64,000 bases of DNA from the NCBI RefSeq assembly GCF_024169925.1, contig NZ_JALJXF010000001.1:2672001-2736000 (forward strand). The letters run 5' to 3'. This DNA is from Methylorubrum extorquens (lineage in GTDB: Bacteria > Pseudomonadota > Alphaproteobacteria > Rhizobiales > Beijerinckiaceae). This document shows positions 32,901 to 41,820 of the stretch, in pieces (position 1 is the stretch's first letter; each line of letters starts with the position of its first letter). The notes beneath the pieces were generated by a model. The model made no database searches. It was not told the origin of the DNA and was given only the letters and a program-made list of their open reading frames with translations. Both the position numbers and the translations under genes were made by a program.

Positions 32901-33037
32901 CGCTTTGAACTCTCGGTCGAGGCCGGGGCGCCCGGCGCGGGTCCGAGCAAGATGGCGCGGCGCAGGGAAGGTTCCAGCCGGCGACGTGTGATGCGCCTGC
33001 GCTGTTCAGCCGGCCTAGCTGCGTCTAGGACACTGCC

Positions 33038-33982
33038 ATGGCCCGCAGGAAGAGAGAGATCGTCCACCGGGGACGCGACGGATGGCTGTTCCTGATCGGG
33101 GGCACCAACGGGGTGCTCCTCCAATACCGGCGCTCGCTCGCCGTGTGGTGGCACCTGCGCCGCTGGGCGCGGCTGATCGAGGCGCGGTCCGCTCGCGCCC
33201 AGGCGCTCGGCATCCGCTACATCCACACCATCGTGCCGGAAAAGCTCTCGGTCTACGACGACCGCACGCTCGACCTCGACTACGACGCGCGCCTGTCGCC
33301 GGCCCGGCGGCTCGCCCGCCGTCTCGACCGGATGGGCGGCTTCGTCGATCTCGTCGCGCCCCTGCGTGCCGCCCGTGACGGGGCGGAACCGCTCTACCGC
33401 CGCACCGATTCGCACTGGACCTACGAGGGATGCCTGATCGCGTGCCGGGCGCTGCTGCGGGCCTGCGGTGCCGTGGCGCCGCCCGATATCGCCGAGCGCC
33501 CGCGCTTTCCCCATGACGGGCTGTGGGATCTCGGCGACAAACTGCCCGACCGGCCGCGGGAGACGGTGGTGAACTGGGCGGTGCACCGCGACGCGTCACG
33601 CGCCTATGCGAGTCCGCTCGTCGAGTCTTACGAGGCGGAAGGCCGGGCGGGCGACCTCCATGTCGGCGCCCACGTCATCTACCGGAACCCCTCCCCCCAG
33701 GCCGACCCGCGCACCCTGGTGCTGTTCGGGGATTCCTATGCGCATTTCGCGCCGATCATGCTGACCAGCTTCCTCGCCGAGACCTTCCGCGAGATGCACT
33801 TCATCTGGTCGTCCAGCATCGACTGGGGCTACGTCGAGCGGGTGCGCCCCGACATCCTGATGTTCGAGATGGCCGAGCGCTTCCTCGTCCGCATCCCGAG
33901 CGACGATTTCGACGTCGCGGCCTACGAGAAGCCGGGGATGGAGAAGCCGGCGCGTCAGGCGGAGATGGCGCCGTTGGTCTGA
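33038..33982 (+). CDS. AlgX/AlgJ-like SGNH-fold protein (putative O-acetyltransferase-related)
   Basis: A 314-residue protein. The N-terminus VHRGRDGWLFLIGGTNGVL and the block VPEKLSVYDDRTL match the AlgX/AlgJ/WssI-type domain that adds acetyl groups to polysaccharides. The catalytic residues expected are Asp and His in YRRTDSHWTYEG (about residue 128) and Ser in LVLFGDSYAHF (about residue 232), all present. Unusually no signal peptide or membrane span is seen, whereas AlgX and AlgJ act in the periplasm. The AGGA box 9 bases before the ATG supports the start. No polysaccharide synthase gene is adjacent. Confidence 0.75.
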   Translation: MARRKREIVHRGRDGWLFLIGGTNGVLLQYRRSLAVWWHLRRWARLIEARSARAQALGIRYIHTIVPEKLSVYDDRTLDLDYDARLSPARRLARRLDRMGGFVDLVAPLRAARDGAEPLYRRTDSHWTYEGCLIACRALLRACGAVAPPDIAERPRFPHDGLWDLGDKLPDRPRETVVNWAVHRDASRAYASPLVESYEAEGRAGDLHVGAHVIYRNPSPQADPRTLVLFGDSYAHFAPIMLTSFLAETFREMHFIWSSSIDWGYVERVRPDILMFEMAERFLVRIPSDDFDVAAYEKPGMEKPARQAEMAPLV

Positions 33983-34100
33983 GGCAGAACGGCGCCCCTC
34001 GAGGTGAGGAGCGCCGAATGCTGGCTCAAGCGATGCTCTAGGCTATTGTTTTTGCATCACCTTTTTCCGAAATCCGGAAGCCACCTTTCGGGATGATGCT

Positions 34101-34427
34101 CTAGCGCGAGCACACCCGCTGGCGGGCCGGGCCGCCGCCGCCGGCTTGGTAGCTTTTCGCGTGGCCGATCGAGCCGGTCATGTCCTGGGTCGGATTACCG
34201 CCGCCCCGCTTCACGACGATGTCGCAGTAGCCGGACGGGCCACCCACCGCGAGCGGAAGCGCGCCGAAGCCGCCATTGGCGATGCGGGCTGGTTCCGGCG
34301 GGACGATTTGCGACGGCAGCGCGGTCCAAGTTCCCTTCTTGGCGCGGGCCGACTGCGCCGCGACCGGTGCCACCGTGGTCGCGAACGCAAGAAGGAGGAC
34401 GGATGCGTATGATGCAAAGCGCAGCAT
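34101..34427 (-). CDS. Small secreted protein of unknown function
   Basis: A 108-residue protein with a signal peptide (ASVLLLAFATTVAPVAAQS). The mature part has two Cys (GYCDIVVKR and RQRVCSR at the end) and Gly-rich stretches (GGGNPTQDM, YQAGGGG). It could form one disulfide in the periplasm. The ribosome site AGAGGAG eight bases before the ATG is among the best in the window. It is not recognised as a known family. Its upstream region is markedly AT-rich and carries a large palindrome. Confidence 0.7.
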   Translation of the reverse strand: MLRFASYASVLLLAFATTVAPVAAQSARAKKGTWTALPSQIVPPEPARIANGGFGALPLAVGGPSGYCDIVVKRGGGNPTQDMTGSIGHAKSYQAGGGGPARQRVCSR

Positions 34428-34531
34428 GTTCTGCTCCTCTCGTGTTCAATTGCCGATTAATTTCGAAGCAAGAGCACAAGTAACATGCAAATCGCCCAAG
34501 GAAAGTGTGTTTGAGCACAATATTGTGATAT

Positions 34532-34575
34532 ATTTTAATCCGAAGAAATATAATTATATTAGAACGGATTAAAAT
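34532..34575. repeat. 44-bp AT-rich palindrome
   Basis: Arms ATTTTAATCCG and CGGATTAAAAT are perfect 11-bp complements, and the centre AATATAATTATATT is itself a palindrome. It sits 105-148 bases upstream of the small secreted-protein gene and could be an operator, a promoter region or a cruciform. Confidence 0.75.
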
Positions 34576-34793
34576 GGATACTCGGCCGTACAATAGAGAT
34601 ACGAGTAGGCTTGGCGGGGTCCCGGCGCACGGCTGATGGCATGAGCCTCACCGTCGGGCCGCTCACTGAGGTTGGCGCTCTCAGGTGCTCACCGGTGAAC
34701 TGGACATCGAGCCTGCGCGTGTACGGTTTCGTGCCCATCCGCCGGCTCGTTTTTTGGTCTGCGCAGGCTGGGACTTGTCGGACAGCGAAGACG

Positions 34794-34830
34794 AGAAAGG
34801 CCGCGTTCCCGTCGGGAACGCGGCCTTTCT
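34794..34830. terminator. Perfect 17-bp hairpin, probable bidirectional terminator
   Basis: AGAAAGGCCGCGTTCCC-gtc-GGGAACGCGGCCTTTCT is an exact inverted repeat with a 3-base loop. The arms begin with A-rich and end with T-rich stretches, so it can terminate in both directions: the PodJ-like gene from the right, and any transcript starting in the AT-rich region on the left. Confidence 0.82.
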
Positions 34831-34880
34831 TGCAGAGCCGTAACGCCGTGCCTGCCGGCGTCGGCTCGGCGTCTTTCATA

Positions 34881-34917
34881 CCAAATCCGGTTGATCCCGT
34901 CGGGATAGCGGATTTGG
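34881..34917. repeat. Nested inverted repeat
   Basis: CCAAATCCG and CGGATTTGG are perfect 9-bp arms that enclose a second inverted repeat, ATCCC-gtc-GGGAT. This compact nested form looks like a small dispersed intergenic repeat unit. Confidence 0.6.
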
Positions 34918-34946
34918 GCTTCGCTCGAGCGCCGCGCGGGCTTGCC

Positions 34947-34983
34947 GATACGGTCCCCGCTTGAATCAAGCAGAAACCGTATC
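34947..34983 (-). repeat. Inverted repeat spanning the stop of the PodJ-like gene
   Basis: GATACGGT and ACCGTATC flank an inner stem GCTTG-aat-CAAGC. The outer arm overlaps the stop codon (34982-34984) of the minus-strand gene. There is no T-tract; it may stabilise the 3' end of that mRNA. Confidence 0.55.
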
Positions 34984-37900
34984 AGACCCCAAAACGCTTC
35001 TGCGCCGATTGCGACGCGGCGGTCGGCATGCCGGGTGACGGCGCGCCCATCAGGGACATCCCCGCTGCGGCGGTGGCCTTCTGGGACGGCGACTCGTTCG
35101 CGGCCGGATCGACGGGCTTCGCCTTGAAGCCCGAGGCGAGGCTCTTGGCCTCGGCGAGATCCTTCGGCGAGAGCTTGGCGGCGACCTCGTCCCGCTTGCG
35201 GCCCGCTTCCTGGTCCCCCTGGATGGCGGCGGCCGAGAACCAGAGATAGGATTGGACGAGATCCTGCCCGACGCCGAGGCCACGGGCGTAGAGCACGGCC
35301 AGGTTGTACTGGCTGTCGCGCACCCCGTGTTCCGCGGCCCGGCGGAAGGCGTTCGCGGCGGTCACGAAGTCCGCCTTGCCGTTGGCCGCCGGGTTCTCGG
35401 CATGCATCACGGCGAGGTTGTGCATCGCGCGGATGTTGCCCTGATCCGCGGCGCGGCCGTACCAGCCCTTCGCCCTTTCGATGTCCCGGACCACGCCCGA
35501 GCCCTTCTCGTAGGCGTTGCCGACCTTGAACTGAGCCGGCGCGTAGCCGGCATTGGCGAGCCGCTCGTAGAGCTTGGCGGCGATCGCGAGGTCGCGGGTC
35601 ACGCCCCGGCCCTCGGCCTCGCGGGAGGCGAGTTCCCAGACCGCGGCGCCGTCGCCGTCGAGCGCGTCCTGCTTGAGCTTGGACAGGGCCGGCGGCAGGC
35701 CGGTGAGGTCGGGGCCGAGCACGCTCATGCCTGCGACCTGGGGCAAGCCGCGCTTGGCCGTCGCGGCTTTCGGCTCGGCGATGGATTGGGTCGTCGCCGG
35801 ATCGGGCGTCGTCTGGGCTCCGCCTTGGGCCGATGTCCCGATCTGGGGGGCGGTCGCGGACGCAGCCTGAGCCTGTGAAGACGCCGCCTGCGCAGGCTCG
35901 GCCGTGGTCTCGGTGCGGCTCACGGTGGTGTCGGCGGAGGCCGCCGGCGCGGTGCTCGCCACCGGACGGGCCTCCGGTGCCGCCGGGTCGACGGTCGGAG
36001 CGCCCTTGCCCGCGTGGAAGGCTTGGTAGGCGCCGAGCGCCAGCACCACGGCGGCAAGGCCGAGCAGGAGCGTGCGGCGGCGGCCGTCGAGGGCACCGCG
36101 GATCCGCGAAAGCGGCGTCGTCTCCGCGCCCGGCACGCGGGCCGGGGCGACCTTGTCGCGCAGGCGCGCCGTCAGCGGGGCCTCGGAGGCCGCTTCGGTC
36201 TGCGCCGCCTGTGCGGCACGGCGCGCGGCGGCGATGAAGCTCGTCTTGATGTCGGCGCCGCCGGCGGCAGCGGGGCTCGCTTCCGGCGTGGCCGGGCGGC
36301 CGGGTCCGGGCCGGCCGGCACCGGGCTCCAGCAGCTCTTCGGACAGGCGGCTCGCTTCCGCCCCGCCGACCTCGTCGGACGGCGCAGTCCGGTTCGGGCG
36401 GGGGAGGTTGTGGGAAGACTGCTGAGAAGACGGCTGGGCGGCTGGCTTCGGGGCTGCGGGGCGCTCGTGCGCGACGCGCTCCTGATCGACGCTCTCGGCA
36501 GAGGTCAACGCGACGGGCGTGCGCTCCTGCGGGGCGGCGGCGGTGAGTGCCGCGGACGAGGTCAGGGTACGGTCGAGCTGCTCGCTCAGCCGCATCAGCA
36601 CCGTCTGGACGCCCTCCATCGTCGATTGGAGGCGCTGGTCCGCGCCCTTCTGGCTCGCCCGCATCTCGGCGAGATCGGCCCGCAACAGCTCGAAACCGCC
36701 ACCGGCCGCAGGCGGGGCGGCCGAGCCGGCCACGGCCTCGCGGACCGCATGCGCGACGGTGGCCTCCAGATCGGTTCCGTTGCGCAGGGCCGTGACCTGG
36801 GCGAGCAGGTCGCCCATGGAGCGCTCGAGGCGCGCCACGGCCGGGTCGGTGTCGCGCGGCGCTTCGAGGCGGCTCGCCAGGGCGAGGACGTGGCTTTCGA
36901 GGGCATCGAGCCCGTTGCCGCCCGCGCTGACACGATCGACCTTTTCGGCCACCCCTTCGAGCCGCTCGATCAGCTCGCCGACGGAGCCGGTCTCGGCCCC
37001 GTCGAGCCGCTCGGCGAGCGCCTCGAAGCGTCCGAGAAGCGCGCCGGGAATCTCGCGGGATGAATCGGGCGCCTTCAGCTCGCCGCGGATCTCCTCCAGC
37101 AGCGGCTTGAGGGTGGCGATGCCCGCATCCTCGTCCCGTTGGAGCTGTGCGATCTGGGCGCTGATCGCCTGCACGCCCTGGGCGAGGCTCTGGATCCGCT
37201 CCGGCCCCGCCAGGGACGCCACGAGGCGGCGGATCTCGTCGAGTTCGCGGAAGACGGCGTCGAGGGCGCTCTGGTCGGCCGGGCCGGACAAGGCGCCGGA
37301 GAGGACGGCATCGACCTTCCCGGCCAAGCGCTCCACCTCACCCGCGATGCGGGCGTGGACGTTGTCCGCCACGTCTTCGGCGATCCGCTCCACTTGGAGG
37401 CGCATCAGCTCGACCGGTGCCGCGATGGCGGCGAGTTCCTGCGGTGCGCGCGCCCGCTGGAGGTCGCTGGCGACGGCCTGCATGGTCTGCTCCAGCTCGC
37501 TCACGTCGCGGCCGGTGGCGAGGCCGCCGAGCGCGTCGCGCAGCCGGTTCGTCTCGCGCTGCAGTTCGGCGACTGCCGGGGACGGCTCCTGGCCGGACCT
37601 TTCCTCGGCCTGCGTCACCGAAAGCGGCGCGGGGCCGTCCTTCGGTTCTCCCGCGCTGGCGGCGTTCCATTCGGCGATGCCCTCTTCCAGCTCGCGCTGG
37701 CGGCGGCGCACCTCGGCGACGGCATCGCGGACCTCGCTGGCGAGCGGGCGCCCGCGCCGGCCGAGCGGCCGGGGCGTGTCGAGCTGGCCGGCGATCTCGC
37801 CCATCTTGCGTTCGATGTCGGCGATGCGTCCGGCGATCATTTCCGGCGCCGCCAGCTGGCGGGCCGTGGTCAGCCGCGCCTCGATCTCGCCGATCATCCG

Positions 37901-38311
37901 GGCGGCGTCGGCCTTGGACGCCTCGCGCTCCTGGCTGATCGAGCGGTCGAGGGCATCGAGCCGCCGCATCATCGCGCCGAGCGAGGCTTCGAGCGACGTC
38001 GTCTCCGGAGCCTCGGCGGCGTGAGCGGCCTCCCGGCGCTTGTGCTGCGGCCCGTCCTTCCGTGGGGTGGGTGCGGGCGCCTTCTCCGTCGCCCGGCCTC
38101 CGACCTGCCGGGCCGTCTCGGCGCCGGCCTCCCTGGCCTGGGGCACGGCATCCGCGCGCCGCCGCCTCGGGCCCGGCTTCGACGGGTCGGGCGTCGCCAC
38201 CGAGGCGATCCAGCTCTCCAGCGGCACCCCCGCTCGCCGGGCGACCTCGCGGGCAGCCGCGAGTACCTCCGGGTCGAAGCTGTCGAGGCTGATCGGGGCA
38301 GTCTGTTTCAT
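34982..38311 (-). CDS. PodJ-like polarity/localisation factor with Sel1 repeats
   Basis: A 1109-residue protein. The N-terminus (MKQTAPISLDSFDPEVLAAA) leads to about 550 residues rich in Glu/Leu/Arg with heptad-like spacing, predicted coiled coil. Then comes a Pro/Ala-rich linker, one membrane span at about residues 745-765 (TLLLGLAAVVLALGAYQAF), and a further low-complexity Ala/Thr stretch. The C-terminal domain has Sel1-like repeats at about 890-1015 (AIAAKLYERLANAGYAPAQF, KGWYGRAADQGNIRAMHNLA, ANAFRRAAEHGVRDSQYNLA). Cytosolic coiled coil plus periplasmic Sel1 repeats is the layout of PodJ, a polar organiser. The start at 38311 is preferred to 38416 because a CtrA-like site lies just upstream of the latter. 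Confidence 0.82.
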   Translation of the reverse strand: MKQTAPISLDSFDPEVLAAAREVARRAGVPLESWIASVATPDPSKPGPRRRRADAVPQAREAGAETARQVGGRATEKAPAPTPRKDGPQHKRREAAHAAEAPETTSLEASLGAMMRRLDALDRSISQEREASKADAARMIGEIEARLTTARQLAAPEMIAGRIADIERKMGEIAGQLDTPRPLGRRGRPLASEVRDAVAEVRRRQRELEEGIAEWNAASAGEPKDGPAPLSVTQAEERSGQEPSPAVAELQRETNRLRDALGGLATGRDVSELEQTMQAVASDLQRARAPQELAAIAAPVELMRLQVERIAEDVADNVHARIAGEVERLAGKVDAVLSGALSGPADQSALDAVFRELDEIRRLVASLAGPERIQSLAQGVQAISAQIAQLQRDEDAGIATLKPLLEEIRGELKAPDSSREIPGALLGRFEALAERLDGAETGSVGELIERLEGVAEKVDRVSAGGNGLDALESHVLALASRLEAPRDTDPAVARLERSMGDLLAQVTALRNGTDLEATVAHAVREAVAGSAAPPAAGGGFELLRADLAEMRASQKGADQRLQSTMEGVQTVLMRLSEQLDRTLTSSAALTAAAPQERTPVALTSAESVDQERVAHERPAAPKPAAQPSSQQSSHNLPRPNRTAPSDEVGGAEASRLSEELLEPGAGRPGPGRPATPEASPAAAGGADIKTSFIAAARRAAQAAQTEAASEAPLTARLRDKVAPARVPGAETTPLSRIRGALDGRRRTLLLGLAAVVLALGAYQAFHAGKGAPTVDPAAPEARPVASTAPAASADTTVSRTETTAEPAQAASSQAQAASATAPQIGTSAQGGAQTTPDPATTQSIAEPKAATAKRGLPQVAGMSVLGPDLTGLPPALSKLKQDALDGDGAAVWELASREAEGRGVTRDLAIAAKLYERLANAGYAPAQFKVGNAYEKGSGVVRDIERAKGWYGRAADQGNIRAMHNLAVMHAENPAANGKADFVTAANAFRRAAEHGVRDSQYNLAVLYARGLGVGQDLVQSYLWFSAAAIQGDQEAGRKRDEVAAKLSPKDLAEAKSLASGFKAKPVDPAANESPSQKATAAAGMSLMGAPSPGMPTAASQSAQKRFGV

Positions 38312-38422
38312 CTCGCGGAGATCCGAAGTCGGCGGCTTCCGGTGCCCGGCGGACCAACGTTTCGCGCGAGGCGTGAAGCGGCGGACTGCGGTTCGGACTG
38401 CGACGACCTTTTCCATTCTTGG

Positions 38423-38437
38423 TAAATGCTTGGTTAA
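38423..38437 (-). promoter_or_regulatory. Candidate CtrA-binding site
   Basis: On the minus strand TTAA-ccaagca-TTTA, i.e. seven of eight matches to TTAA-N7-TTAA, with the CC that often follows the first half-site. It is 112-126 bases upstream of the chosen start of the PodJ-like gene. Confidence 0.5.
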
Positions 38438-38538
38438 GGGTGTGAGCGAAGGGCCGCGCTTTTCCGGGACGGGCCTGCATGGTGGCGCGCGGGTCGCACC
38501 GGGGACCGAACCGGCCGGCTCTTGCGAAGCCGCCGCAG

Positions 38539-38560
38539 GATAGTTTACATATGAACTATC
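38539..38560. promoter_or_regulatory. Operator-like palindrome upstream of acyl-CoA dehydrogenase gene
   Basis: GATAGTT-tacatatg-AACTATC has perfect 7-bp arms around an AT-rich centre containing CATATG. It ends 61 bases before the ATG of the gene. Size and symmetry suit a TetR- or MerR-type regulator; the regulator itself is not in the window. Confidence 0.55.
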
Positions 38561-38621
38561 GAGGATCGGAGCCCGCCGAATCGGTGCGGCTCGCCTTAAA
38601 AAGATGCGGGAGGCTGACGCG

Positions 38622-40412
38622 ATGCCGAGCTACCGGGCCCCGGTCGAGGACACCCTGTTCCTCCTCAACGACGTTCTCGCGATCCATCGGTACGACAATC
38701 TCCCCGGCTTCGCCGACGCCTCCGCCGACGTGGCCCAGGCGGTGCTGAGCGAGGGCGGCCGGCTCGCGGGGGAGGTGTTCGCACCGCTGAACCTGTCCGG
38801 CGACCGGGAGGGGTGCACCCGCCGGGAGGATGGCAGCGTCGCCACGCCGAAGGGCTTCAAGGCGGCCTACGACGCCTACGCCGCCGGCGGCTGGATGGGC
38901 CTGTCGATCCCCGAGGAGTTCGGCGGCCAGGGCCTGCCGCACGTGCTCAACACGGCGATGCAGGAGTTCGTCTCCGGCGCCAATCTCGCGCTCAGCATGT
39001 ATCCCGGCCTGACGCAGGGGGCGATCGCCGCGCTGCTCGTCCACGGCTCGCAGGAGCAGAAGACGACCTACCTGCCGAAGATGGTCGAGGGCGCCTGGAC
39101 CGGCACCATGAACCTCACCGAGCCGCATTGCGGCACGGATCTGGGCCTGCTGAAGACCAAGGCGGTTCCCAACGGCGACGGTTCCTACAGCCTCACCGGC
39201 ACCAAGATCTTCATCTCGGCGGGCGAGCACGACCTGTCGGAGAACATCGTCCACCTCGTCATCGCCCGCATCGAGGGCGCGCCGTCGGGCACCAAGGGCA
39301 TCTCGCTGTTCGTGGTGCCAAAGTTCCTCGTGAACGCGGACGGCTCCGTGGGCGAGCGCAACGCGGTCGCCTGCGGCTCGATCGAGCACAAGATGGGCAT
39401 CCACGCGAACTCCACCTGCGTGATGAACTACGACGGGGCGAAGGGCTGGCTCGTCGGTGAGGCGAACCGCGGTCTGGCCGCGATGTTCGTGATGATGAAC
39501 GAGGCGCGGCTGGCCGTCGGCGTCCAGGGGCTCGGCCAGTCTGAGGCCGCCTACCAGAACGCGGTCGCCTACGCGCAGGAGCGTCTCCAGGGCCGCTCGC
39601 TCACCGGAGCCAAGGCACCGGACAAGGCCGCCGACCCGATCATCGTCCACCCGGACGTGCGCCGCACCCTGATGCAGATCCGCGCCTTCAACGAGGCGGC
39701 GCGCGCGCTCATGCTCTGGACCGCCCTCAACTCCGACATCGCCCACCGCTCGCAGGATGCGGCCGAGCGGCAGGCGGCCGAGGACATGCTGGGCCTGATG
39801 ACGCCGGTGGTGAAGGGCGTGCTGACCGACCGGGGCTTTGTCAACGCGGTCGAGGCGCAGCAGATGTTCGGCGGCCACGGCTATGTCGAGGAATGGGGTA
39901 TGTCGCAGTTCGTACGCGATGCCCGCATCGCCATGATCTACGAGGGTGCCAACGGCATCCAGGCCATGGACCTCATCGGCCGCAAGCTGCCCAAGGACGG
40001 CGGCCGGGCGATGATGGCCTTCCTCACCGAGGTGCAGACCTTCATCAAGGACCACGGCGAGGACGAGGGGATGAAGCCCTTCGTCGCGCCGCTCCAGCCC
40101 GCACTGAACGACCTCCAGGCCGCGGTGATGTGGCTGATGCAGAACGCCTTCTCGAAGCCCGACAACGCGGGCGCCGCCGCCACCGACCTGATGCACCTGC
40201 TGGGGCAGGTCGTGCTGGGCTACATGTGGGGCAGGATCGCCAAGGCGGCCCTCGCCAAGAAGGCGGAGGGCGCCGACGCCGAGCGGATGGACGCCAAGCT
40301 CGTACTCGGCCGTTTCTTCATGGAGCGGATGCTGCCGGAGACGGGCCTTCGCCTCGCACGGATCAAGGCCGGCGCCGAGACCACCATGGCGCTGCCGGCC
40401 GAGGCGTTTTAA
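38622..40412 (+). CDS. Acyl-CoA dehydrogenase, long DmdC-like form
   Basis: A 596-residue FAD enzyme that introduces the alpha-beta double bond in acyl-CoA. Segments seen are GLSIPEEFGGQGLPHVLN, MNLTEPHCGTDLGLLKTKA (FAD/substrate contact) and ISAGEHDLSENIVHLVIARI. Also present are SIEHKMGIHANSTCVMNYDG, MFGGHGYVEEWGMSQFVRD and the catalytic-Glu region MIYEGANGIQAMDLIGRK, plus the C-terminal extension of the 3-methylmercaptopropionyl-CoA dehydrogenase-like group. ATG at 38622 has GGGAGG eight bases upstream. It heads a module with thiolase and FadJ-type genes, so fatty-acid beta-oxidation is the likely pathway; the chain length preference is unknown. Confidence 0.94.
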   Translation: MPSYRAPVEDTLFLLNDVLAIHRYDNLPGFADASADVAQAVLSEGGRLAGEVFAPLNLSGDREGCTRREDGSVATPKGFKAAYDAYAAGGWMGLSIPEEFGGQGLPHVLNTAMQEFVSGANLALSMYPGLTQGAIAALLVHGSQEQKTTYLPKMVEGAWTGTMNLTEPHCGTDLGLLKTKAVPNGDGSYSLTGTKIFISAGEHDLSENIVHLVIARIEGAPSGTKGISLFVVPKFLVNADGSVGERNAVACGSIEHKMGIHANSTCVMNYDGAKGWLVGEANRGLAAMFVMMNEARLAVGVQGLGQSEAAYQNAVAYAQERLQGRSLTGAKAPDKAADPIIVHPDVRRTLMQIRAFNEAARALMLWTALNSDIAHRSQDAAERQAAEDMLGLMTPVVKGVLTDRGFVNAVEAQQMFGGHGYVEEWGMSQFVRDARIAMIYEGANGIQAMDLIGRKLPKDGGRAMMAFLTEVQTFIKDHGEDEGMKPFVAPLQPALNDLQAAVMWLMQNAFSKPDNAGAAATDLMHLLGQVVLGYMWGRIAKAALAKKAEGADAERMDAKLVLGRFFMERMLPETGLRLARIKAGAETTMALPAEAF

Positions 40413-40425
40413 ACGCTGCCGAAAA

Positions 40426-40449
40426 CCCTCTCCCCTCCGTGGGAGAGGG
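40426..40449. repeat. Palindromic repeat unit (CCCTCTCCC family)
   Basis: CCCTCTCCC-ctccgt-GGGAGAGGG, perfect 9-bp arms, in the 72-base gap between acyl-CoA dehydrogenase and thiolase genes. The arms match the units inside the DNA ligase gene at 49156-49230. Confidence 0.75.
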
Positions 40450-40484
40450 AGATGCTGGCGACCGGGGATACGAGGAAGCGCACG

Positions 40485-41693
<1,209 letters not shown>

Positions 41694-41820
41694 TCGGACC
41701 GGGCGGCGTCACGCCGCCGCCCTGACCCTGCCATCGGCGCGCAAACGCTGCTAAGGGCCTCTCACGCCGCGCCCTTTTCGACCGGGGCGGCCCCAGAACG
41801 CCAATGGGAGAAACGCCACG

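Larger units (their letters stand above)
34428..34981. other. AT-rich, palindrome-rich intergenic region
   Basis: A 554-base gap without a convincing gene. About 34430-34600 is strikingly AT-rich for this genome. It contains a 44-bp palindrome (34532-34575), a perfect 17-bp hairpin (34794-34830) and two nested inverted repeats (34881-34917 and 34947-34983), each described separately. Open frames here have poor coding character. Confidence 0.6.
38312..38621. other. Divergent regulatory region between PodJ-like gene and acyl-CoA dehydrogenase gene
   Basis: About 310 bases without a gene. It holds a CtrA-like motif (38423-38437) on the PodJ-like side and an operator-like palindrome (38539-38560) on the beta-oxidation side. 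Confidence 0.6.

Noticed and set aside
34611..34964. 117-codon plus-strand frame in the palindrome-rich gap
   Set aside because: It reads straight through the 17-bp terminator hairpin and a nested repeat, and has no family resemblance.
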